Shown here one piece after another: positions 35,118 to 46,936 of a stretch of 64,000 nt of DNA. Origin of the DNA: Sphagnum compactum (lineage: Eukaryota > Bryophyta > Sphagnopsida > Sphagnales); the NCBI GenBank assembly GCA_965153455.1, contig OZ234493.1:16916213-16980212 (forward strand), in the 5' to 3' direction. The notes beneath the pieces were generated by a model. It ran no database searches. It had not been told where the DNA came from and was given only the letters and a program-made list of their open reading frames with translations. Every line of letters starts with the position of its first letter. The first letter of the stretch is position 1. A program made the position numbers and the translations under genes.

Positions 35118-36495
35118 AAGCGACATCTTCCAGATGGAGCCGGTTTGTTAGGATACCGTTGGTGAAACCGATTAACTAAGTCTTGGGCATGAACTAGGTT
35201 TCCAACAGGCTCCCAAGTAGCTTCAGAAGGAGGATAACCTCCCCAAGAGACAAGGTACAGGAGCTTTCCACGAATCTTCTTGGAATCCAAGACCTCCTGA
35301 ACTTCAAACTCTTCTTGGCCTTCAATTTCGATTGGAGCTGGAGGTTCTTGATGACGTTTTGGGATCGAGTTTTCATGATAGGGTTCAAGCAGGGAGACAT
35401 GGAAAACATTGTGGATTTTGAATTGGGGTGGAAGCTCCAACTGGCAAGCCACTAGACCAACCAATTTGGCGATTTTGAAAGGTCCGAGGCGCTTGTAATC
35501 CAACTTGGCACATGGGCGAGTGGTAGCAATGTTCTTTCTGAGAAGCCAGACCTTGTCTCCAACCTTGAAGTTTGGATGGTCCTTGCGTCGGCGGTCTGCT
35601 TGCTTCTTTTGCCACTCCTGTGTTAGCTTGAGTTCTGCCATAAGGTTTTGTTGAACCTGTCCAAGCCTCGTGGCCCTTTCTTCAGCCGAGGGGTTTACGG
35701 AGTCTCCAGGAATTTCAAGGCTGAACCTGGGATGAAAACCGTAATTGGCAAAGAATGGAGTAATCCCGGTCGATGCATGTGTTGTGTTATTATAAGCAAA
35801 CTCTGCTTGAGATAGTAAGTCCAGCCAGTCGTCCTGTTGGTAGTTCACAGTGCAGCGAAGGTATTGTTCGAGTGTCTGGTTTGTCCATCTGTCTCAGGGT
35901 GGAAAGCTGAAGATAGCCGAATGTCAACTCCAAGAAGCTCAAATAAACGATGCCAGAACTTGGATGCAAACTGAGGACCTCTGTCGGACACAATTTCCTT
36001 GGGGAGTCCATGCAGTTGGACGATCCCGTCCAGAATTAACTAAGCTGTCTCTTCTGCCATGATTGACTTGGAACAAGGGGTGAAATGGGCCATTTTGGTG
36101 AATCGATCGACCACAACCAGTATTGAATTCTTGGTTCTAACAGTAGGGAGGTCCGTGATGAAGTCCATTGCAATAGATCCCCAAGGTCGGCTAGGAATCG
36201 ACAGAGGCTGTAGGAGTCCAAACGGGCGATGCCTGGGAGCCTTGGATCAAGCACATGTATCACAAGACTTGACATACTCTCGTAGCATCTTGTTCATTTT
36301 GGGCCACCAGTAAGTCCTTGACACTAGTTCGTGAGTCCGTGCCATTCCAAAGTAACCCGCCAGGGTGTTGTCGTGGCATTCTCTCAGGATTTTTAGGCGT
36401 ATAGGTCCTTCGGGTACATAAATTAGGTTATTTCGAAGGAGAAGTTCGTCTTGCTGCTCAAACTGATCCAAGCCATCATGATTTGGGTTTCTTGG
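35105..36495 (-). pseudogene. Chromovirus integrase with chromodomain, broken
   Basis: Zinc-finger region with HDNTLAGYFG and CDTC near 36250-36410; catalytic core with MDFITDLP and SDRGPQF; then the C-terminal frame 35105-35848 ending in a chromodomain (EFEVQEVLD, LYLVSWGGYP, ATWEP) at about 35180-35305, which in chromoviruses directs integration to marked chromatin. In-frame TGA codons lie at 36496 and 36247 and a TAG near 36040, and a small deletion after HPETDGQT shifts frame near 35880. Inactive. Confidence 0.85.
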
Positions 36496-38010
36496 TCATT
36501 CCTGGAGTTCCTTCTTGATGTTGGTAGCCCAGGTGTCTTCCTCAGTTGCCATTTTGATGTCCTTGACAAGGTATGAGTCTGGGAGGGTGCTGATTGTTGC
36601 TGCAACTCGAAATTGCTCGGGGTTGAGTAAAGTCTGGTTCTGCTGGCCGTAGGCCTCATCCCTCGCTCGAAGTTCATATTCTGAACGACGAGATAACGCG
36701 TTAGCTTTCCCTTGTTGGGTGCCGGGTTGATACTGAATCTCAAAGTCGAAATCAGCTAGGAAGATAGACCAGCGTGCATGGCGACGATTTAAGATCCGAG
36801 TAGTTGTGAAATAAAGGAGATTCTTGTGATCTGTCAAAACTTGGACTCGATGTTGAGCTCTAGCAAGATACGGTGTCCACTGCTCGAATGCCGTGATGAT
36901 TGCCAGGAGTTCCTTATCGTAGACCTGATAGTTGATTTCGGCACTGGTTAACTTCCGTGAATAGAAAGCAACTGGATGCACCAACCCATCTATTCCAAGT
37001 TGAGATAGAATAGCTCCCAAGGCAAAATCTGAAGCGTCCGTTTCCACAATGAATGGCTTGGCAGGATCGGGATGTATCAGGATGGGTGCAGAGGTGAATG
37101 CCATCTTGAGAGTATCAAAAGCAGCCTGAGCCGTTAGATTCCACGAGAAGGGCTTGTCTTTGCAAGTCAGGGTTATTAACGGTGTTGTGATCTTGGAGTA
37201 GCCTTTGATAAACCGACGATAGAAGTTGGCAAACCTTAGGAAGCGTTGAACGTCCTTGACCGAGGATGGAGTAGCCCAACATTGGATGATCTCGACCTTT
37301 GACTTGTCCATGAAAATGCCATCTGGAGAGATCACGTAGCCAAAGAACGCCACTGAAGATTTGTCGAATTCACATTTTTCCAACTTGGCGTATAAGCCAT
37401 GCTCCCGGAGCGTCGCAAGCACCAATCGTACATGTTTGTCATGGGTTTCCTGGTCCTTGGAAAAGATTAAAATGTCATCCAAATAGACCACGACAAATTC
37501 GTCCATGTAATCCCGGAAGATATCATTCATCAGATGCTGAAAGACTGCGGGTGCATTGGTGAGGCCGAAGGGCATGACCGTGTATTCGAAGTGGCCGTAG
37601 CGTGTGCGGAAAGCTGTCTTCCATTCATCACCGGGGCGAATCCTGAGTAAGTTGTAGGCTCCACGGAGGTCAAGCTTGGTGAAGATCTTTCCGGTACGTA
37701 GTCGATCTAGGAGACTTGAAATCAAAGGCAAGGGATATCGATTCTTTTTGGTTATTTTGTTGAGTCCACGATAATCCACACAGAGTCGAAGGGAGCCATC
37801 CTTCTTCTTAACAAACAAAATTGGGGCGCCGGCTGGAGACTTGGAATGCTGAATGAACCCCTTGGCAAGATTTTCAGTAAGGTAATCACGCAGGGCTTGG
37901 AGTTCCGGTTCCGATAGGCCATAGATAGGACCAAAAGGTGGTGAGTGTCCTTCTTCTAGATCAATCGGGCAGTCATATGGACTATGGGCGAGGAGCTGAT
38001 CAACATTCAT
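36496..38010 (-). pseudogene. Chromovirus reverse transcriptase and RNase H part of pol
   Basis: A 504-codon open stretch of the pol frame. RT shows FVKKKDGSLRLCVDYRGLN, LDLRGAYN, MPFGLTNAP and YLDDILIF (residues 176-183). RNase H starts at ETDASDFALG (near 323) and ends at GKANALSRR, where the usual Asp is Asn. A TGA at 36496 ends the stretch but integrase text continues in frame behind it. Confidence 0.9.
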
Positions 38011-38934
38011 CTTTTCAAAAACATCAACAAAGTCCTTGTACTTCTCGGGGAGTTTGACAGGTGTTGGTTCTGATTGGGGGTTTGTGGTGTTGGCTGGGTT
38101 GACATGGATGGCGAAGACTTGAAGATTCTTAGCAGCCCGATAGAAAGGGACAGCTCTATCAACGAAGATCTGGACAGGGTTGGTTTTTTAGGCAAGATTC
38201 TTGACAGGACAAGGTTTAATTCTGACCAACCGGGGGTTCTTGACTGCAGGACTTGACATAACAGACTTGATAAAACTGAAATTGGTTCCGACCCTCTTTG
38301 GGTTCTCGACCACAGGGTTCTCGGCAGGACTAAACAAAGTGTTTTTCTGAGCGTGGGGTTCTTGAGAGGTGCACCGTTGTGCGCTAAAGGTGAGGGTTCT
38401 AGATCGCCAATCAATGATAGGGTTGTGTGCTTCTAGCCAAGGCAGACCAAGGATGATGGGATGGTGAGGGGTGGAGATGATGTTGAGAACAATCTTCTCC
38501 GTGTGCTTGCCGATACAAAGTTCTAGAGGGGTTGTCTCGTGTGTGATTGCACCAGAAGTAATGGTTCTCCCATCAATAACCTCTACCGGAACAGGGGTTG
38601 ATTTCTTGACCACAGGGATGTTGTGTTGGACGACAAATGTTTGGTCGATGAAAGAAGAGGTGGCGCCGGAATCCACCAAAGCTGACAGTTGTGCTATGTC
38701 TTCTGGAATACGAATGATGTCCACATACTGAGTGAAACTGGGACTGGGACCAACAGCAGAACAGGAGCCTTTGCAAAGGTGGTGTTGGGTGAGATCCAGT
38801 CGCACGGCTCCTACTATGACTGGATGTTCTTGTTTTCCAACTCTTGGGGAGTTTCCACAGCTTGTACTTGAAGTTTGACAAGCTTTTGAGGGCACTGACG
38901 AGCTATATGCCCTGGGTTGCCATAGTAAAGACAT
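38011..38934 (-). pseudogene. Chromovirus protease and linker to RT
   Basis: Retropepsin-like aspartic protease with ALVDSGATSSFID (Asp near residue 88 of the frame beginning at 38934) and ILGLPWLEAHNP. A TAA at 38188 interrupts the frame, which then continues into the RT segment. The preceding gag is in another frame, with the change near 38814-38934. Confidence 0.8.
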
Positions 38935-39785
38935 AGATTGTTTGTCCTTCGACGAAGTTTCTCGGCTTCTGTCAAAGATTTAAACTTAGCTGTGTCGATC
39001 TGCATCGGAGCAGGTCCAAAAGAGGCAGGTTGCGCAACTGGTGCTGTTTGGGGAACTAAGGGGAGCGTAGTAGGCCGATTGTTCCAAAGCTGGGCGTTGG
39101 AGGTGACTTTCTTTTCCTAGCGACGTTCGAACAGACGATTATCGCACCGAATTGCATGGGTGATGGCTTCACTGAAGGAAGAAGGGTCTGCGAGTGTCAA
39201 CAAAAGATCTTGAACATCATCACGAAACCCACAGCGAAACTGATCAATCAAGGCAGCTTCTCCCCAATTGACGTCGCAGGCAAACTGCCTGAATTCTAAG
39301 GCGTAAACGATGGCCGAACGTGTCCCTTGCTGGAGGCGACGCAACTTGTTGGCTGAAGTCCTGGCCTTGTCACTGTCCCCAAATACTGCTTCAAATTCCG
39401 CCATAAAGGCGTTGAAATCTTGTAGGAGAGGGGATGATGTTTCCAGGATGGGAGCAAACCATGCTGCTGCTATCCCAGTGAGTAGGGTTCCAACGAATCC
39501 TACACGAGTGGTGTCATCAAAATAATGACGGGGGTGTAGTTGCATGATCAGGCGTACCTGGCTGACAAAGCCTCAAAATTTGAGGCGCGTTCCATCAAAC
39601 TTTTCTGGCAGATTGATCTTGGGTTCTGGGGCGGCCATTGCAAGAGCAGGAAGTACTGGGGCAGGAGGTGGTGGCTGATTTTGGAGGCGGGTCACCGAGT
39701 CTCTAAGCACGACATTTTCTTGTTGAAGGTGCTGAAGGGCGGCGAGGATTTGAGTGAGATCGATGTTTGATTCTGAGTTGTCCAT
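38814..39785 (-). pseudogene. Chromovirus gag of the minus-strand element
   Basis: Starts at ATG 39785 and has the same domains as the left copy, plus a nucleocapsid end with CLYYGNPGHIARQC. This should be a CCHC zinc knuckle, but the second Cys is Tyr. In-frame TGA at 39573 and TAG at 39117 match those in the left copy. The substitutions fit C-to-T decay of methylated DNA. Confidence 0.85.
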
Positions 39786-39824
39786 GGTGGTAGTTCTCAC
39801 ACTTTTGCGCTTTCAATCTTCAAA

Positions 39825-40443
39825 CTTGAAACTTCAGATGCTTGGATCTCTCTCAATACAAGTCCAAATGACATGAAATTTCTCTCACACATATGTTCCT
39901 ACATGATCTATAAGATCACAAAGTTACAGACCCAAAAAAACTTAAACAAAGGAGATATGACCAAAAAATCAGATCTGCACTTGAAACTTCAGATGCTTGG
40001 ATCTCTCTCAATACAAGTCCAAATGACATGAAATTTCTCTCACACATATATTCCTACATGATCTATAAGATCACAAAGTTACAGACCCAAAAAAGCTTAA
40101 ACAAAGGAGATATGACCAAAAAACCAGATCTGCACTTGAAACTTCAGATGCTTGGATCTCTCTCAATACAAGTCCAAATGACATGAAATTTCTCTCACAT
40201 ATATTCTTATATGATCTATAAGATCACAAAGTTACAGACCCAAAAAAGCTTAAACAAAGGAGATATCACCAAAAAACCAGATCTACACTTGAAACTTCAG
40301 ATGCTTGGATCTCTCTCAATACAAGGCCAAATGACATGAAATTTCTCTCACACATATATTCTTATATGATCTATAAGATCACAAAGTTACAAGCCCAAAA
40401 AAGCTTAAACAAAGGAGATATGACCAAAAAACCAGATCTGGCA
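39825..40443 (-). repeat. 155-bp tandem repeat in leader of minus-strand element
   Basis: Four units, the inverted counterpart of 33385-34001. Confidence 0.9.
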
Positions 40444-40615
40444 CAAAGTTTTCAAAAGCTCTTAACTCTCACAAAATATATCCTTTTCTTTTGAAACTTT
40501 GAGAGTAGAAGCGTCCTATAGTCTTCTATAACCTTTCCAAGTTTCACTCCAAGATACCTCTAGTTACTTACTGAAACAACAAAACAAACAAACAAGAAGA
40601 AGGAGCAGATCAAAC

Positions 40616-40882
40616 TGTTATGGACCGATTACAAACAAGTGGAGAATTACAAGACAAGACAAACTTTATTGACCCATCAACTGGTGTTGATCTGCTGAAG
40701 GGTTGTTCCCCAGACTATCTCCTTTTATAACCCTGAGCCATACTAATCCCAAAATTTCCTAGGCCATAATATTGCCAAAAGTATCCAAAAATATCCTAGG
40801 CCATGATATTGCCAAAAGTATCCCAAAATATCTTAGGACATGACATTGTCAAAAGTATCCCAAAATATCCTAGGCCATGACA
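40616..40882 (-). repeat. Chromovirus LTR, right copy (5' LTR of minus-strand element)
   Basis: 267 bp with TATA box, AATAAA and 37-bp U3 repeats. Directly inside it (40604-40613) is AGCAGATCAA, that is TTGATCTGCT on the minus strand, matching the self-priming site of the left copy. Confidence 0.9.
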
Positions 40883-41356
40883 CATACCTTGAAAAACTCT
40901 CGATGAAGGCTACAACTTTGCTTCAGACCTCATTTCAATTGGAGGACTACACAAAGAGTTATGGGCTTCCAAAGTTGTAGGAGTCTCAATTTCAGGACAA
41001 AATGACATTTAGGTGTAGGCCCCATGGCCAAACATAAAAAATACTACAAGGGGGAAGGTCGTGGCTTTGCCAAGTCCAGGCCGTGATGAGTCTTGTGAGT
41101 CCGTGCATGTCGGTGACTCGTCTATGCACCAAAAATGCTCCAATTACGCTCTAACCAACTTGTTATTTGGTTTGTGTAGATCCGTGTGAATAATTGATCC
41201 GCTTGTCACTCGTCCTAGTCCCCATCCCAGAGCTCTAGCACGCCCCTCTACCCCCAAAGTGTTGCGAGCTAGGGAGCATACCCCAACTCCTTTTCCTTTT
41301 GATGTTTTCACCTTTGGATTCGTAGTTGATTTATCCAGGAGTTTGGGGGTGCGTCA
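40883..41356 (+). mobile_element. Solo-LTR family, 3' portion only
   Basis: Starts inside the unit at the point equivalent to 'cataccattgg' of 47349 and runs to GTGCGTCA, the family 3' end. The 5' portion is missing; the chromovirus terminus abuts the break exactly. Confidence 0.75.
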
Positions 41357-44039
41357 TGTTCACTTCTTGGTTTCCAAGTTGTACATTTGAATAATCAACT
41401 TCCTACATAATTAAAAATACCTCTTATGTACATGAAAAAAAAAAATGTCACCACAAATTAGAACGTAAAGAAGGTTCATATTCCGAATGCAGGTTTTAGT
41501 AGTTCGCTAATGTTTCCATGCCATTTAGCTCTTGCATCTCTCTAATGGTAAATAATTTTATTGTTCCTCGAATGGTTCTTCTTCATCACCTCTACTTGGG
41601 ATTTGTCCACATGAAGTTGCCCCTCTTCCTCACATGCACCTTCCACCTTTCCTCCATGTTTTTGTCATCATGCATCTACTTCTATTAAATGATTGAATTC
41701 ATTCGTCAACAACAACCCTTATATCAATTGATCTTGTTAATTTGCCATTCATTGTCCCTGAAAACATGTAATTTTAGGGTTTTAGCTCTTTAAGTGTTAA
41801 TGCCGATAATCCTTTGAATGACATGAAGATCCACCTTGTTTTATAACTAATTTATTGTTGATGACACTATTAGCAGCTCATAGTTTACCCCCGTTGTCAA
41901 CTTTAAATGTTGTTAGTTTTTACTTTCTACCATTGCCATTTATTGTGTTTATTAACTCTGGAAATGATAAATGTTATCTTTCACTTCACCAAATCTTCAT
42001 GCTAGGCAACAACCTTTTATTATCTATCCAAAGGAGTTTTAATCTGCAGAATGTGCAAATACAAATTCAACTAAAGTTATTCAATAGGAAGATAATAAAA
42101 TAATATATTGGCTATCAAGATGGGTTGTATCACTTCCCCATATCAAGTAGGTTCCCAAACTTTATCCAAGCATTTGAAATCAAATATGTGTTCCACAAAA
42201 TGTCAAGGACATGTCATTTTCAACAACATATATTTTTTCCATACATATATGTTTGAATTTGATAATAGTACATCATCCCAATGAAATGTATTCATGAAAA
42301 AAATAGTTAATCCAATCTTTCTAGTTATGATGTTATCAAATCTTTCAAGGAGGTTATCATTTATCTTTGTAGAAAAATCTCAAGTACATGTTATTCTTTA
42401 TCACCAACACATAGAATATATATCCAAACATTCATATATGGAAAACTACATTTCTTTCATGCATATATGCTTCAAATAATTAATATTTCACCTTGCCAAT
42501 AAGTTCATGAAAATGCAAGTACTAGGCATTCTTCACATCAAAATTTCCAATTCCAAATATCTTAGGTATGTCCTTAGAAACATCCTCATATCAAATTTCT
42601 ACCTTATTTTGAAAAAAAGGCATTATTTCCCATGAAAAATTACATTCCTTTCATAGTTATGTGTATGGTTACCATTATTTCAATAACATCTTTCATTAAT
42701 TCAAATTTGCTTGGACGTTACACTTCTTTTTCTTTTCACATTGAAATAAATCTATGGACCCTAGAATTACTATACTTAACAATTTAAATTGATTATTGTT
42801 GTTTGTTGCATTCATCCAAAATAATATCACCATATATGATAGATTTGATATTCACCCTGTCATATTGTGATAAATAAATTTCTCAACTACTATTATTTTG
42901 CAAATAAAAAACCAAAATAATCAATTATTGTTCACTTTTGCCTCCTACTGTTATTGTTTTTGTGCATCAAAATAGAAAGGAAATAATTGAAAGCAAAAAA
43001 ATTCTTGGAAATACTGTTTGTTGTGGTCATATTTTCCATTGTTGATGATTAAAACTTGCACGAACTCCATTTTTACGCTTATTATTGTAGAGAATAACAA
43101 GGAATCAACATCCTAATAACATTTGTAAAATGTGAATATGGATTTTAGGGTTCACAAATTCAGTTGCAACATTGCCGTTTAGCTCAAATGGACATTTGTT
43201 GGCATTAGAAAGTCTTGATGGAATATTAAATGTGTGGGAGAGCTCCATTGGCAAATTGAGACACAAGCTAGAAGGACTTAATTAGAAATGCCATTGAGGT
43301 CAACATTCAAGAGACTAATGATGATTGGATAAATGTGTAATGGTTAGGTGTGTAGTTTATTCTCGATGAGAGGTTGCCCAAGCTAGTCCTTTACTAGCAT
43401 GTTCCATTCTAGGGTCATCATTGTAAAACTTCTAGCATGCAAACTTCATTTAATTCTAGATGAAACACTGGAGCAATGGAAGGAGGATTAATAAAGGAGA
43501 AACAGACAAAAAATAAAAGAGACAAAGATATAAAGGAATGGGAAAAGAGAATCGTTGATAGGAGGGGGAGAAGAAGGATTAAATAATAATCTTAGGATTA
43601 AGAAGTCATGAGTGACTTACTGATCTAGAAACTTTTAATAGCTACTAAGAGAGAAAGAAAGACAAAGGAGTGAGCAAATTGAACATAATTCAGTCAAGGG
43701 ATGAAAGTAGACTATGATTCCATCACCCCCCCTCAACCCTAAACGAACAAAGTTCAACCTAAATTCTAGATGAGATGGACAAAAGATAAAAGGATCCCAT
43801 ATGTTCCCCTAACTTTTCTTGTTTACATTTTTTTTTTGCAATGGCGAAGCTAGTGTTCTTTTGATTTGTTGAATCAAAAGGAGGTTGATTGGTCAAGGCC
43901 GAGAACAAAATCTTGATCTTCTTGAATGTGAACTTTTCATTTTGTTATCCTTATTTGTTCCAGGGATTAATATACCAACAATTTTTAGCTATGTGGGCTA
44001 TTGAGGATTTAAAATGGAAGGAATTTTTAGCATACAACA
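41357..44039. other. AT-rich spacer without recognisable genes
   Basis: Only short frames (for example 41855-42103 and 42294-42479) without motifs. No transposon ends, RNA genes or duplications recognised. Confidence 0.55.
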
Positions 44040-44170
44040 CACCTGGGTCCGTTTGCGTGCGAGCGGGTTTGCAGGGCTTGCCACCCAACCTTTGAGGGGA
44101 GACATGTTGGCTACGGACCCGACCATCACAGCCGTGCTTGTGTGTCAGTGTTGACTAGCTATTGAGATCG

Positions 44171-45090
44171 TGAAGCGTCAGGTCAAAATCGGTTCCTACA
44201 ACTTGCGAAGCTGTGCTGGGGGCGAGGAGGGGCACCTGCAATTGAATGTGCTGGCTGGGGAGCTGGAGGGTGTGGGCATTAGGCTTTGTGAGGTACAAGA
44301 GCTGTGCCGGCCGCGTGCTGGGGAATGCGACATTGTCGTACCATCTAACGTACGACGACACCAAGGGGAAGGGGACTCGAAGCTTGTGTGGTCTAGGGCT
44401 GACCAGCAACGTGAACAGGGTGCGGGCCTGTTGATGGCTCCTGCCTAGAAGGATGCCTTATTGTCGTTTCGCCAACTGGGCCCCAGGCTTATGTTTGCTC
44501 GCTTCCAGGCCAACACAAGGCAGCACCTGACTATGGTGACAGCCTATGCACCCATGGATATGGGGGAGGATGCGGCCAAGGATGTTTTTTATCTTATGTT
44601 GTTTGCCTGCCTAAAGGAGGCCCCTACCAGCAACAAGGTGGTTGTCCTAGGGGACTTCAATGCGGAGTTGGGTAGTGTTTGGTAGGAATAGCGCGGTGTT
44701 ACTGGCAAATTCCACCGGCACTGGGGTGGTGCTGAGCCATCTGACAATGGTGCCCACTTGCTTGACTTGGCTGCAGCTTCTCACCTTCGAGAGGCCAACA
44801 CCTTTTTCAAGCACCGCTTGGGCCATTTGGCGACATGGTAGCACGTCGGCACCCATCGCTAGTATGTCAAAGACTACATTTTGGTTTCTGGCAGTGTTAT
44901 GCAAGGGGTGAGCGATTGCTGCGTGTTTTCCAGCGTGAACCACGTGCCCAGCGACCACCGCCTGCTGGTTGTGTCACTGCAATTGCACCTCAAGGCACTC
45001 AAGCATGACGCTCCCGCACGCCGAGGGCTGTGGGATGGGGCTTTGTTACGAGAGCCTAACCACCAGGCCACTTTTGGGTGGGAGGTGGGC
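44171..45090 (+). pseudogene. LINE endonuclease (exo-endo-phosphatase) domain, broken
   Basis: VKIGSYNLRSC at the start, VTAYAPMD near 44540, VVVLGDFNAELGS near 44640 and SDHRLLVVSLQL near 44950 are the ordered motifs of APE-type nucleases, which nick target DNA for LINE priming. Stops and frame changes occur near 44448, 44685 and 44860. Confidence 0.75.
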
Positions 45091-45414
45091 AATTGCTTTG
45101 CTGTTTTACCCCTTCGGAAGACCTTGAAGAGGAATGGGGCCGCTTTGTGACGGCAATGTTTACAGTTATTGCCAAGACGGTTGGGACCCGAGGCCCAGTG
45201 TGGCGGAACCGCTTGGGGCTGTCCCTAAGCACGCTTGAGCTCTTTGCACCCAAGCGGGCTGCCCATTTGGCTCGGCTTTCCCGTCCGCACTCCGCGGCTG
45301 CACAAGCAACTTTTTGCCTGGCAAACAAGAGGGTCAAGGCTGTTATAAGTCGTGACGCCCAAACCTATGTGAAGCAACAGGCTGACCAAGCTTAACGGCT
45401 GCAGCGGATCGGCC

Positions 45415-46936
45415 GTGTTTCTGCATGGGCACAGCAAATCCAACACATGGTGGCAGCCAGTGCTACCAGGGCCCGGGCCCGGGGCCAAGGTTCTGTTGGA
45501 CAGCAAAGGGGAACATGTTTACTGTCGATGCTACCAGGGCCCGGGGCCCCCCAAGGTTCTGTTGGACAACAAAAGGGAACATGTCTACAGCCCTAAGGCT
45601 ATTTTGGCTCACTTTTCTGAGCACTTTGTGGGGGTTTTGGGGGGTGGTAAGGACCCCATTGATGAGGTGTGGGAACAGCTGGATGCTACCGTGAGGAACG
45701 TTGAGGGGGTGCTGTCGGCACAAGGGGACGGCACAGGGGTTGCGGAAGAGCCTACACTTGCAGAGGTGCAGGTATGTGTGCAATGTCTTTGCAATGCTGC
45801 TATACTGGGTGAGGATGGCATTACTGCCCCCTTACTCAAGGCTTGCCCCGAGGGAAGTGAGTGGTTGCACCGGGTTATTCTGGTGGTTTGGCATGTGGGT
45901 CGGGCATCAGTGGCTTGGAAGCGGGCCTTGGTGGTGCCCCTCTATAAGGGCAAGGGCTCACAACAATCCATAGACAATTATCGAGGGATTAGCCTCCTCA
46001 ACATTCCTGGCAAGGTTTACGCCATGCTACTCATGCATCGGGTGAGCCAGGTGGTGGGGGCCAATTTACACAAGGCCCAGTGCGGCTTCCGCTTTGGCTG
46101 AAGCACTATGGACGCCATGTTTGTGATGCGCCAACTATCGAGCGCGGTGCAACGCAACAAGGACACGCAGCTCCACTTTGCGTTCATTGATTTGACAAAG
46201 GCTACGATTGGATAAATTGGCAAGCAATATTGCATATTCTACGTACATACTGGGTGCCCTCCAAAATTGTTGAGCTTTTGGAAGATTTGCACATAGGAAC
46301 GCTTGCGACAATCAAGCTAGGGGCTAGCCTTGGCCAGGAGTTCTCTGTCACTAGTGGGGTGCAACAGGGTTGCATTGCAGCACCACTTTTGTTCAACGTA
46401 TTCCTTGACTTTGTGGTTAGGCATGCCCTCGTCAACATGCGGCCAGATTCCGGGGTATCGATGCACTTTCGAGCGAACGACAACCTACTTTATCTGCATT
46501 GCATGGTGAGGGCTTTTTGCTGCACCAGATTGCCCTGTTGCTTTATGCGAACGACATGGTCTTGTTTTCCACCAACCCAGAAAACCTGGTATTGATGCTA
46601 CAATGCATGGATACCGCTGCAGAGCGGTTTGCCATGAGGATTAATGCGGCAAAGACCAAGGTCATGTCGGTGGGTAAGGGGGACTCACAGCTACCGACCA
46701 CCGTCACCATTAGTGGGGGCTAGGTAGAGTAGGTTGGTAGTTTCAAGTACTTGAGGGGTATCCTAACCTCCATTGCTAACTTGGAGGACGACGTGAACGC
46801 CCATAAAGGCCAGGGGTTAGGTGCCTTTGCTTAGTTCTCGCATTTGTGGGGGAATTGGCACCTAGGGGTCCCAGCGAAGGTGCAGGTCTTCAACACCTTT
46901 GTACTACCGCACTTTGTTTATGGGGCCAAAACCTAG
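45415..46936 (+). pseudogene. LINE reverse transcriptase domain, broken
   Basis: The frame 45415-46101 carries LGEDGITAPLLKA, VVPLYKGKGSQQSIDNYRG and LHKAQCGFR. Then FAFIDLTKA, SVTSGVQQGC near 46340, and LLYANDMVLFS near 46535, where the catalytic YADD motif reads YAND. KYLRGIL and FVYGAKT follow just before the palindrome. Several stops and frameshifts; inactive. Confidence 0.8.
45459..45596 (+). repeat. Two-copy ~69-bp tandem duplication inside the LINE
   Basis: 'tgctaccagggcccggg', then 'ccaaggttctgttggaca' and 'gggaacatgt', occurs twice in a row, at about 45460 and 45529. It encodes VLLDSKGEHVY and VLLDNKREHVY. Probably a duplication within this copy. Confidence 0.8.

Larger units (their letters stand above)
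32942..40882. mobile_element. Composite Ty3 chromovirus: inverted LTR-gag segment joined to a 6-kb element
   Basis: The plus strand carries one LTR, leader and gag (32942-34835). After two unassigned bases (34836-34837) a minus-strand element follows with both LTRs (34838-40882, 6045 bp). The plus segment is an inverted copy of 38991-40882, with arms of 1894 and 1892 bp, nearly identical and sharing the same stop codons. No matching target duplication is seen at the outer ends (ACATG on the left, CATAC on the right). The right end sits inside a solo-LTR copy whose other half is absent. Confidence 0.85.

Noticed and set aside
32942-40882. Simple nested insertion of one chromovirus into another
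   Set aside because: The outer element's pol and second LTR are missing on the right side, and no target duplication of gag is found there.
45225-45839. Several overlapping minus-strand frames in the LINE
   Set aside because: They are chance frames in GC-rich DNA opposite the recognisable endonuclease and RT text.
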